Shown here: in pieces, positions 1 through 5,641 of the stretch
Position numbering within the stretch: position 1 is the first letter of the stretch
Layout: every line of letters starts with the position of its first letter
DNA from: JBFMAE01 sp040756085
Lineage (GTDB): Bacteria; Desulfobacterota; BSN033; UBA1163
DNA: 9,943 bases
NCBI GenBank assembly: GCA_040756085.1
Contig: JBFMAE010000416.1
Location: forward strand, 1 to 9,943
Direction of reading: 5' to 3'
Program-made: the position numbers and the translations under genes
The notes under the pieces: generated by a model
What the model was told of the DNA's origin: nothing
Seen by the model: the letters and a program-made list of their open reading frames with translations, nothing else
The model's database searches: none

Positions 1-1130
1 AACAATCCTCTTTCTACAGAACGAATGATCTCTTCAGGTTTCATCTCTCCTGAAACGATCAGGGTGTTGCTCATTCTGGGAAGGGGCTTATGCTGGTAGG
101 ATTCTCTTCTTCCATTTCCGGTCGATTCAACCCCTTCCTTTAAAGCGGTGAGCCGATCGTAAAGATACCCTTTCAAGATCCCATTCTCCACCAGGAGCGT
201 CCTTTGAGAGGGAACCCCTTCGTCATCAAAAGCATAGGACCCCCTCTTTTGAGGAAGGGTCGGATCGTCCACGACTGTGATCAGAGGAGAGGCCACTCTC
301 TCTCCGATCTTCCCGGAATAGACAGAGAGCCCTTGTTGGGCCAAATCTGCTTCCAATCCATGGCCGATAGCTTCATGGATCATGGTTCCTCCTGCCTCAC
401 TCGATAGGACGACTGTCATTCTCCCCACGGGTGCCTTTCTCGCTCCAAGCATGAGGAGGGATCTCCGGGTCGCCAATTGAGCCACCCCCTCTGGAGGATG
501 AAGATCGAAAAGTTCAAAACCCATACTCCCTCCCACCGGTTCATACCCGGTTTGAACAATATCTCCTTCAGCGGATACCACCTGGACCGAAAAGACCATC
601 CCGACTCTCTCCCCTTCCATCAGAACTCCCTCTGAATTTGCAATGGAAAGGATCTGAGTGAAATCTCGATAGAGGACCTTTACCTGTCGAACACGCTGAT
701 CAAGTCTCCGAGCCACATCATTTGCCCGATTCACCACTGAGACCTTTTCTTCAATCGAAATCCCTTCAGGATGCTTCTCAACGGGGAAGGGATGGTGTGA
801 AATCGGGCAAGAGGAAATGGTGGGCCAATTCCGATAGGCGAGGTTGAGTACCCTCCCCTCTTTAGTCTCTCTCACAGCACGCCTGATCATTTGGGCTAAA
901 TGAAGGAGATCTTTTTCTGTTATCTGATTCGTAAAACTATAAATCGTTTTCCCCTCAAAGAGAAGCCGAAGTCCCACTCCAATATCTAAACCCGAGACCA
1001 CCTTCTCTATCCGATCTTCTTCACAAACGATGGCAACCGAATGGGTCTGTTCAAAGAAAAGGTCTGCAAACTCCCCTCCCTCCCTGAGGACCTCCTTAAG
1101 AATTTTCTCAAAAGGAATATATTCTATCAC
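1..1130 (-). CDS. tldD: TldD family zinc metalloprotease, C-terminus beyond window
   Basis: This is the N-terminal 376 residues of a TldD/PmbA-family protease, which in E. coli forms the TldD-TldE heterodimer that cleaves unfolded peptides and processes microcin B17 and CcdA. The N-terminus carries the family pattern ADLFFEQ followed by EDRIEKVVSG and GVGLRLLFEGKT. The metal site HEAIGH (HExxxH) is at residues 252-257 inside a GGTMIHEAIGHGLEADL segment, and an RMSNT...EEIIRSVERG segment lies at the cut end. E. coli TldD has about 480 residues, so roughly the last 100, including the third zinc ligand (a Cys in TldD), lie outside. I chose the GTG start at 1130 because GGAG sits six bases upstream. 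It lies downstream of the DUF4911 gene, separated by a repeat hairpin. The TldE/PmbA partner is not visible here. The family call is secure. Confidence 0.93.
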   Translation of the reverse strand, partial: MIEYIPFEKILKEVLREGGEFADLFFEQTHSVAIVCEEDRIEKVVSGLDIGVGLRLLFEGKTIYSFTNQITEKDLLHLAQMIRRAVRETKEGRVLNLAYRNWPTISSCPISHHPFPVEKHPEGISIEEKVSVVNRANDVARRLDQRVRQVKVLYRDFTQILSIANSEGVLMEGERVGMVFSVQVVSAEGDIVQTGYEPVGGSMGFELFDLHPPEGVAQLATRRSLLMLGARKAPVGRMTVVLSSEAGGTMIHEAIGHGLEADLAQQGLSVYSGKIGERVASPLITVVDDPTLPQKRGSYAFDDEGVPSQRTLLVENGILKGYLYDRLTALKEGVESTGNGRRESYQHKPLPRMSNTLIVSGEMKPEEIIRSVERGL

Positions 1131-1160
1131 CCTATTCTCCGAATGTGAGGTAACAATTAA

Positions 1161-1220
1161 AAATCCGAAATCCCTGCCTGCGCCTGCCTGCGGTAGGCAG
1201 GGATTTCGTGCTTCGGATTT
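1161..1220 (-). terminator. Repeat-derived hairpin between DUF4911 gene and tldD, terminator- or attenuator-like
   Basis: Two nested perfect inverted repeats are present: AAATCCGAA (1161-1169) with TTCGGATTT (1212-1220), and GAAATCCCTGCCT (1167-1179) with AGGCAGGGATTTC (1195-1207). On the minus strand the stem is followed by a short T run and then TTAATTG, so it has the form of an intrinsic terminator at the end of the DUF4911 gene, whose stop codon lies at the edge of the arm. The core (1172-1202) is an inverted copy of the CCCTGCCTACCGCAGGCAGG repeat also found near 5117 and 9738. It could weaken read-through into tldD; whether it really terminates is inference. Confidence 0.55.
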
Positions 1221-1431
1221 AGGTTATTGATTCGATAGTAATCTCCTTCCGTAGGCCTTCCAGAACCTCATCGACCTCTCTTTCCCATCCCGGGGCCACC
1301 ATCAACTCCACGACTGCTTCGTGGGGATCTTTGGTTCGGACAACAGCCATCCCTTCATAGGACTCGATGATGAATTTGAAATAAGCAATATCCTGTCGGT
1401 GAAGCCTTAAATATATAGAGTGAGTATCCAT
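1219..1431 (-). CDS. DUF4911 domain-containing protein (70 aa)
   Basis: A small cytoplasmic protein matching the whole length of the DUF4911 family. The family-like pattern is visible: IYLRLHRQDIAYFKFIIESYEGMAVVRT at residues 6-33, then VVELMVAPG and a C-terminal helix rich in Glu and Leu ending in ITIESIT. The family has no assigned biochemical function that I know of; its alternating strand-helix pattern resembles small ferredoxin-like regulatory folds, which is inference only. The ATG at 1431 is the only sensible start, but the purine-rich GAGGG lies immediately next to it, so initiation may be weak. It precedes tldD on the same strand by 88 bases, with a strong hairpin in between, so co-transcription is possible but not assured. 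Confidence 0.8.
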   Translation of the reverse strand: MDTHSIYLRLHRQDIAYFKFIIESYEGMAVVRTKDPHEAVVELMVAPGWEREVDEVLEGLRKEITIESIT

Positions 1432-1439
1432 CCCTCTAT

Positions 1440-1611
1440 AGTAATGAGTTCGGAGTTCAGAGTTCGGAGACCGAAACTACTAAATTATTCTTATGGGTTC
1501 GTAGTTCGGAGGTTTTTTATTTTTAAACCATTGTTTCATTAGCAGTTACTCCGAACTCCCCGCCTGCCAAAGAACTCGTTCGGCGGCCAGGCGAACTGTT
1601 AACTCCGAACT
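1440..1611. repeat. GTTCGGAG repeat cluster, left of the DUF3108 gene
   Basis: The motif GTTCGGAGT recurs in both orientations, for example at 1448-1457, 1462-1470, about 1503-1510, and reversed as ACTCCGAAC near 1550 and 1602. It also contains a palindromic repeat starting CGCCTGCCAAAGAACTCGTT (1561-1593) whose near copy is at 9265-9298. The stretch covers the spacer upstream of the DUF4911 gene and runs into the last codons of the DUF3108 gene. AGTAATGAGTTCGGAGTT at 1440-1457 recurs inverted and perfect at 2659-2676. I see no gene or clear promoter in it. Confidence 0.7.
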
Positions 1612-2480
1612 TTTTGGATCAGGGTTCCCTTCACGTCTCCGAAAAGTATAACATCTTTAATCGTCCCCTCTACGGGGTAAAGCTCTTTCGATAACCAACC
1701 CTCAACGAGACCTTCTTCCGAATGGGTGATCTCCGGATCTAAAAAGAGTTTGACAAAAAACTCCTTTCCATCCTTAGACTTCTCGGATTGCTTCCTTCTC
1801 TCTTCCTCCTCTTTCGCAGCCACACTCACTTCGTAAGTTTGAGAACCTTTTCGTGGGAATGTGGCCACGGTATATTTTTTCCCCCTCCCAATCTCCCCAT
1901 AAACACCGTAACGAAAATTATAAGAGGCTGTGAGGAAATCGTCGTAAACCATTCCCGGAGGAATCTCCTCCTCTATCCTCTGAATCGTCCAATCCTTTTT
2001 CCGCCGCAACTGAATCCACTTTCTCTTCTGATAATTGAAGAGATGGGTCTTTCTCCTCAACTTATTGCCGATCTTCACATCCTCTTCGAACGATAAAGCT
2101 CTGAGGCGATTTCCTCCATCAATTTCTTCCATGGTGGAACGATAAGTGTCTACCCGATAACGAGCCACCCATCCCAAGACGCCCAATGTCTCTGCTTCAA
2201 GGACGGCCAAATAATGGCCTTGTTTCCCCATCTCCATGAAACTCAATTTCCCCAGAGCCACTCGTTTGAATAGCCAGAGATCAATTTCATAGATGAGTTC
2301 CTCTCCTTTGAAGAATTCGGCGATGGAACCCTTTCCTCCGTTTCCTGGAAGGTTAGAGGAGGATGCCCTTGTTTCTCGAATATGAAAGGGAAAGAAGGAG
2401 ACGAAAGGGAGTCCTAAAAGCCATCTAATAAAAATTCTTCTCGAAAGGTTATAAGTTCGGAATTCGTATGGGTGATTCAT
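1599..2480 (-). CDS. DUF3108 domain-containing protein with Tat-like signal peptide
   Basis: A predicted exported protein of 293 residues. From about residue 57 to the end it follows the DUF3108 layout: GEELIYEIDLWLFKRVALGKLSF, a V.RYRVDTY segment, RALSFEEDVKIGNKLRRKT, then PPGMVYDDFLTASYNFR and a C-terminal VEGTIKDVILFGDVKGTL. DUF3108 proteins are typically periplasmic beta-rich proteins of unknown function. I chose ATG 2480 because the frame upstream to an ATG at 2627 is made largely of the GTTCGGAG intergenic repeat, and because 2480 puts a signal sequence at the N-terminus: SRRIFIR (residues 13-19) followed by WLLGLPFVSFFPF, a good match to the Tat pattern SRRxFLK. No clear ribosome binding site is seen. 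The last codons and the TAA stop lie in a repeat copy. Start is uncertain; domain call is good. Confidence 0.8.
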   Translation of the reverse strand: MNHPYEFRTYNLSRRIFIRWLLGLPFVSFFPFHIRETRASSSNLPGNGGKGSIAEFFKGEELIYEIDLWLFKRVALGKLSFMEMGKQGHYLAVLEAETLGVLGWVARYRVDTYRSTMEEIDGGNRLRALSFEEDVKIGNKLRRKTHLFNYQKRKWIQLRRKKDWTIQRIEEEIPPGMVYDDFLTASYNFRYGVYGEIGRGKKYTVATFPRKGSQTYEVSVAAKEEEERRKQSEKSKDGKEFFVKLFLDPEITHSEEGLVEGWLSKELYPVEGTIKDVILFGDVKGTLIQKVRS

Positions 2481-2680
2481 AAATCGCCCGTAAAGAGTTC
2501 GTAGTTCGGTAGGAAACGGTTTGTCGATAAGACCCGACCACGGGAAAACGTTCCCTACAGGAGTTCGGAGTAATCGTTTAAAGCAAAAAAGATTTAACAA
2601 TTTTTTAAAAATCTTCGAATTAAACACTCCGAACCATTCCTTGATTTTTTATTCTCCAAACTCCGAACTCATTACTCCGA
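2456..2680. repeat. GTTCGGAG repeat cluster, right of the DUF3108 gene
   Basis: Copies of GTTCGGA and its reverse occur near 2456, 2503, 2563, 2626, 2661 and 2674. The outermost part (2659-2676) is an exact 18-bp inverse of 1440-1457, so the DUF3108 gene is bracketed by this family. The cluster overlaps the first codons of the gene (EFRTY is encoded by a repeat copy) and fills the spacer to the GTPase gene. Confidence 0.65.
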
Positions 2681-2687
2681 ACTGGTT

Positions 2688-3674
2688 TTAGATATGCAGT
2701 TCGATCACATCCCCCTCGCTCACCTGATAATCCCGCTTGACCATCTGCCCGTCAAATTTCCCAGAACCCCAGATCTTTGCATATCGAAGTTTGGCAGCGA
2801 AGTCCTTGTGGACAGAGAGGGCAACATCTTCCACAGTGCATCCCTTTTTTAAAACGACAGGCTCCGTAAGATCGGGGTTCTTCCCGGGAACCTTCGTATA
2901 GACTCGAACGATGTCGAGGAGCTGATAGACCTCTCTTTTCAATTCTTCAAAATTCATTCCTTCTTTTGCTGAGAGGGGCAGGATGGCGAAGGTATCTTTG
3001 AAATGGTCCTCGAAGGCCCGGTATCCTTCCATTGCATTTCTGATATCACATTTATTTCCGAGGAGGAGGGCTTTTTGAAAAGCCCACCCTTCCTCAAGGA
3101 TGGGAATCGGCCCTTTACCCACCATCTTTATTCTCATCCGGTTCAACTCTTCCAGAAGGATCTCCATCTGGAAGATGGGATCTTCTGTAAGGTCAACCAC
3201 AGGAAGGAGGGCGTTTGCGTTTCGAATAAGGTTGGGGAATCCGGGTTCGACATGATCCAGTTGAATGGGCGGTGTATCCACCAATTGGATCTGCAGATTT
3301 TCAAATTTCATCATTCCGGGAATGGGTTTCTGGGTCGTGAAAGGATAGTCGGCCACCTCTGAAAAGGCTTGAGTGATCTTAGAAAAAAGGGCTGATTTAC
3401 CGGAATTGGGAAGTCCCAGAAGAACCACCTGGGCTGCTCCTTCCTTCTTTATATGATAGGCCTGTTCTGCTCTCCCGATCGTTGGCCTCCTCTGGAGTTC
3501 CTCCTTCAATTTGGCCATACGGTTCTTGAGCTGGCCCCGGAGTTTTTCGGTCCCTTTATGTTTCGGGATAACGGCCATCATGACCTCAAGGACCTTGATC
3601 TTTTCCGAAGTAGTCTTGGCCTGTTTAAATTTGGCCTCGGCCTCTAAATATTGGGGAGTGAGATTGGCTGGCAT
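2688..3674 (-). CDS. OBG/DRG-type GTPase with C-terminal TGS domain
   Basis: A 328-residue translation-factor-class GTPase related to the DRG branch of the OBG superfamily, whose members bind ribosomes or RNA. Residues 1-75 form a charged helical N-terminal region (EAEAKFKQAKTTSEKIKVLE, then IPKHKGTEKL). The G domain has G1 GLPNSGKS at 87-94, the switch I sequence PFTT at 111-114, G3 DTPP at 133-136, G4 NKCD at 207-210 and G5 SAK at 235-237. The TGS domain covers about 255-328 (VRVYTKVPG..., ending EGDVIELHI). G3 departs from the usual DxxG. The ATG at 3674 fits the family N-terminus, though no clear Shine-Dalgarno sequence precedes it. It stands between two repeat-filled spacers, so an operon with its neighbours is uncertain. 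Exact substrate complex is not deducible. Confidence 0.88.
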   Translation of the reverse strand: MPANLTPQYLEAEAKFKQAKTTSEKIKVLEVMMAVIPKHKGTEKLRGQLKNRMAKLKEELQRRPTIGRAEQAYHIKKEGAAQVVLLGLPNSGKSALFSKITQAFSEVADYPFTTQKPIPGMMKFENLQIQLVDTPPIQLDHVEPGFPNLIRNANALLPVVDLTEDPIFQMEILLEELNRMRIKMVGKGPIPILEEGWAFQKALLLGNKCDIRNAMEGYRAFEDHFKDTFAILPLSAKEGMNFEELKREVYQLLDIVRVYTKVPGKNPDLTEPVVLKKGCTVEDVALSVHKDFAAKLRYAKIWGSGKFDGQMVKRDYQVSEGDVIELHI

Positions 3675-3690
3675 GTTATTTCATGTTATT

Positions 3691-3802
3691 AAGGATTCAA
3701 GGGGTCATGGGTTCAAGGGTTCGAGTGTTTAATGCTTAAATATTTGATAAGGTTCTTCAGAAGTTCACTTGACCACTTGAATCCTGGACCCCTTGAATCC
3801 TT
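3691..3802. repeat. 16-bp perfect inverted repeat in the GTPase/HD-GYP spacer
   Basis: AAGGATTCAAGGGGTC at 3691-3706 is matched exactly by its reverse complement at 3787-3802. Related shorter units such as GGTTCAAGGGTTCGAG and CACTTGAATCC lie inside. The pair encloses about 80 bases of AT-rich sequence and spans almost the whole spacer between the HD-GYP and GTPase genes. It looks like another member of the low-complexity intergenic repeats of this genome, with no run of T to suggest a terminator. Confidence 0.65.
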
Positions 3803-3814
3803 TTCATTTAAAAA

Positions 3815-4834
3815 TCATAACTTATAAATCTTCTCTCCTAAAAAAATTTCCAAAATCTTTGGGTCGAACTGTCTCCCTTTCCCCTTCTCCAATTCCATCA
3901 GGACATCCTCAAGGGGCATAGCTCCACGATGAGGCCTCAGACTGGTCATCGCATCAAAGGCATCCGGAACAAAGATGATCCTCGCCTCCAGGGGAATGGC
4001 CTCTCCAATCAAACCATCCGGATACCCACTCCCATCAAAATGCTCATGATGATTGCGAATCATCGGAATCTTGTCCCTAAAAAATTCTATCCCCTCTACA
4101 ATTTTCACCCCGATCAGTGGATGCTCCTTTATATATTGGTACTCTTCGGAGTTTAGTGCTCCTGGCTTCTGGAGCACCTCATCCTTGATGCCGATCTTCC
4201 CGATGTCATGAAGAAGGGCCCCGTATTCCAGACTCTCCAGTCTATCCTCTGCAAAACCCAAATGAACGGCAATCTTCAAACTCATCCGTCTCACCCGATC
4301 AGAGTGGCCCCGTGTGTAAGGGTCTTTGGCATCGATCGCCTCAGCCAGAACCTTGACCGAATCCAAATGGGCTTTTTTCAGGATCCGGTAAGCCTGCTGA
4401 AGTTTCGATGTCCTCTCTTCCACCAATTTCTCCAGATTTTTATGGTAAGCTTCGACCTCCTTCTCCAGCCTCTTTTTCTCGAGAGCCTTTTTAACGCTGA
4501 GGACCACCAGATCCAAATCGGCCGGCTTGATGATGAAATCATAAGCTCCCAGGCGCATGGCCTCCACCGCCATGTCAATCTCCGGATAGGCAGTAACCAT
4601 GATCATCATCATGTCTGAATTCATGGCTCTCACTCTCTTTAAGAGCTCGATGCCATCCATTTCGGGCATTCGGATGTCTGAGATAATAAGGGAAAAGGTG
4701 TCTTTATAAAAATGGTTGAGGGCCTCCTTCCCGTTATTGGCCGTCATACAGGAATATCCCTCTCTGGTAAGTCTTCGGGCCAGAATGCCACAGATCACCT
4801 CTTCATCATCCACAATTAATATTCGTTCTTCCAT
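3815..4834 (-). CDS. Response regulator with HD-GYP domain (predicted c-di-GMP phosphodiesterase)
   Basis: A cytoplasmic two-component output protein of the RpfG type that should hydrolyse cyclic di-GMP. The receiver domain (residues 3-120) has the acidic pair D9/D10, phospho-acceptor D53 in IISDIRMPEMDG, T81 and K103. A charged coiled coil (about 118-155) links it to the HD-GYP domain (about 155-339). That domain has GHSDRV (H177), the HD pair H209-D210 in HDIGKIGI, HPLIG (H238), HHEHFDGSGYP at 262-272 and D291, so the known metal ligands appear intact. ATG 4834 has AGGAAGG about five bases upstream and a promoter at 4879-4906. No cognate histidine kinase is in the window. A diguanylate cyclase lies 800 bases upstream, which suggests local control of c-di-GMP. 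Confidence 0.94.
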   Translation of the reverse strand: MEERILIVDDEEVICGILARRLTREGYSCMTANNGKEALNHFYKDTFSLIISDIRMPEMDGIELLKRVRAMNSDMMMIMVTAYPEIDMAVEAMRLGAYDFIIKPADLDLVVLSVKKALEKKRLEKEVEAYHKNLEKLVEERTSKLQQAYRILKKAHLDSVKVLAEAIDAKDPYTRGHSDRVRRMSLKIAVHLGFAEDRLESLEYGALLHDIGKIGIKDEVLQKPGALNSEEYQYIKEHPLIGVKIVEGIEFFRDKIPMIRNHHEHFDGSGYPDGLIGEAIPLEARIIFVPDAFDAMTSLRPHRGAMPLEDVLMELEKGKGRQFDPKILEIFLGEKIYKL

Positions 4835-4878
4835 GACAACCTTCCTTCTTTTCTTCCATCATCAATATCTCACGATAT

Positions 4879-4906
4879 ATTTTAAAAGAATTTGGTAAAG
4901 AGTCAA
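4879..4906 (-). promoter_or_regulatory. Sigma-70-type promoter of the HD-GYP gene
   Basis: On the minus strand TTGACT (-35, 4901-4906) is followed after 16 bases by TAAAAT (-10, 4879-4884); each matches five of six consensus bases. The start of transcription would fall near 4872, giving a leader of about 38 bases before ATG 4834 that includes the AAGGAAGG ribosome binding site. Called by eye, without a scoring matrix. Confidence 0.55.
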
Positions 4907-4943
4907 CTCTATTGAAAGTTTTGAATTAAGGACTCATGATTCG

Positions 4944-5021
4944 ATGAAAAGGCTGGAAAAACTATATAGCCAGGTAAACTACTATCGCCTTAAGGCGAGG
5001 GTTCTTCTCCCATTCCAATGA
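4944..5021 (+). CDS. Possible 25-residue plus-strand small protein
   Basis: An ATG at 4944 opens a 25-codon frame beginning MKRLEKLYSQ and ending RVLLPFQ before TGA. The peptide is basic and amphipathic (KRLEKLYSQVNYYRLKARV), which reads more like protein than noise. AAGGA lies 11 bases upstream, a little far. A plus-strand terminator follows at 5055-5079, and the HD-GYP gene is divergent, which supports a separate transcript. It matches no family I recognise and could be a chance frame or a truncated gene start. Confidence 0.3.
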   Translation: MKRLEKLYSQVNYYRLKARVLLPFQ

Positions 5022-5054
5022 ATGCTTTTTAATTTATTAATAGGAGATATCTTC

Positions 5055-5079
5055 GGGTCACTTTGACCCTTTTATTTTC
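5055..5079 (+). terminator. Plus-strand intrinsic terminator
   Basis: GGGTCA (5055-5060), a three-base CTT loop and TGACCC (5064-5069) form a perfect six-pair hairpin followed at once by TTTTATTTT. The order stem then T run is correct only for plus-strand transcription. No established plus-strand gene precedes it; the only candidate is the 25-codon ORF ending at 5021, or a small RNA from 4920-5080. Confidence 0.6.
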
Positions 5080-5101
5080 TAACTAATCCTTCATGATGGA
5101 G

Positions 5102-5147
5102 CGTCACCCCTGCCTACCCTGCCTACCGCAGGCAGGCGCAGGCAGGC
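5102..5147. repeat. CCTGCC palindromic repeat, copy 2
   Basis: CCCTGCCTACCGCAGGCAGG begins at 5117 and continues GCGCAGGCAGG. Thirty bases (5117-5146) are identical to the inverted copy at 1173-1202, and 36 bases (5102-5137) are identical to 9723-9758. The inner sequence folds as CCTGCCT/AGGCAGG. The shared flank TTCATGA a few bases upstream of this copy (near 5091) and of the 9723 copy shows that the repeat unit is longer than the palindrome. Confidence 0.8.
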
Positions 5148-5168
5148 TCGAACGATGAAAATGGATAC

Positions 5169-5222
5169 TGGGTAGGGGAGGCTTTAGCCTCCCATTTGGG
5201 CGACTAAAGTCGCCCCTACCCA
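5169..5222. repeat. Nested three-stem palindrome
   Basis: Outer arms TGGGTAGGGG (5169-5178) and CCCCTACCCA (5213-5222) enclose two perfect hairpins: GGGAGGC-TTTA-GCCTCCC (5176-5193) and GGGCGACT-AA-AGTCGCCC (5198-5215). The outer and inner arms share a few bases, so the element can fold as a three-way junction or as two side-by-side hairpins. No T run follows on either strand, so it is better read as a dispersed intergenic repeat than a terminator. Confidence 0.75.
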
Positions 5223-5262
5223 CTCTGATATGGTAAATTTTTATCCAAATTTTTCTATTTTC

Positions 5263-5641
5263 TGAGCAATTAATACAAACGCAATAAATAAGTTTACCTC
5301 CCATCCACCCCTCCCCCTCAAGAGACTGTGTCGCAATAGAAAGTGGGCAGAAAATAAAAGCCCATCCTTTGGGGGGTATAGAAATCGGCCAAGGGATAGA
5401 GAGGCGGCTAAGGGAGCTTTAGAGCGGGACCTTTTACCGAATGAATTCATACTTTTGCTTACCATACAAACATCATTCTCAACCACCTGGACTGTTACCC
5501 ATAACTTTCAAAGAACCGCAATTCTAAAGCTTCCGAAGCTGGCTCTCTGTCCCTCCCCCGCCATTACGACACAGTCTCCAAGGGGGGAGGAGTGGGGTGG
5601 GGGTGATGTCACTTTATTAAATGCGTTTGTATTAGTACTCA
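5263..5641. mobile_element. MITE-like element with long imperfect terminal inverted repeats
   Basis: TAATACAAACGCA at 5271-5283 is matched by its reverse complement at 5622-5634. The arms go on inward for about 65-70 bases with mismatches and small gaps, through a C-rich tract to GAGACTGTGTCG (5322-5333) and its inverse CGACACAGTCTC (5567-5578). With TGAG/CTCA outermost, the ends are 5263 and 5641; the minimal element is 5271-5634. The interior of about 230 bases has no transposase, only short frames. I see no clear target-site duplication. The TGACTGTGTC-like inner end resembles ends of some insertion sequences, so it may be a deletion derivative. Its right edge coincides with the stop codon of the cyclase gene. 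Confidence 0.65.

Noticed and set aside
1440..1611. CRISPR array from the repeated GTTCGGAG units
   Set aside because: Units are short, occur in both orientations, and have irregular spacing with no unique spacers.
1788..2096. 102-codon plus-strand frame opposite the DUF3108 gene
   Set aside because: Shadow of the real minus-strand coding sequence; low-complexity Leu/Phe/Ser-rich peptide.
2481..2627. N-terminal extension of the DUF3108 protein to ATG 2627
   Set aside because: The extra 49 codons are made largely of GTTCGGAG-type intergenic repeat and would bury the Tat-like signal in the interior.
4208..4618. 136-codon plus-strand frame opposite the HD-GYP gene
   Set aside because: It is antisense to a clearly functional gene with intact motifs and shows no domain of its own.
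4940..5080. c-di-GMP riboswitch near the HD-GYP and GGDEF genes
   Set aside because: I looked for the conserved GEMM-type core and tetraloop-receptor pattern on both strands and did not see it; the structured stretch is also on the wrong strand for both genes.
5104..5486. Two overlapping minus-strand frames in the repeat nest
   Set aside because: They run through the palindromes and the MITE-like element, have no ribosome binding site and no recognisable sequence.
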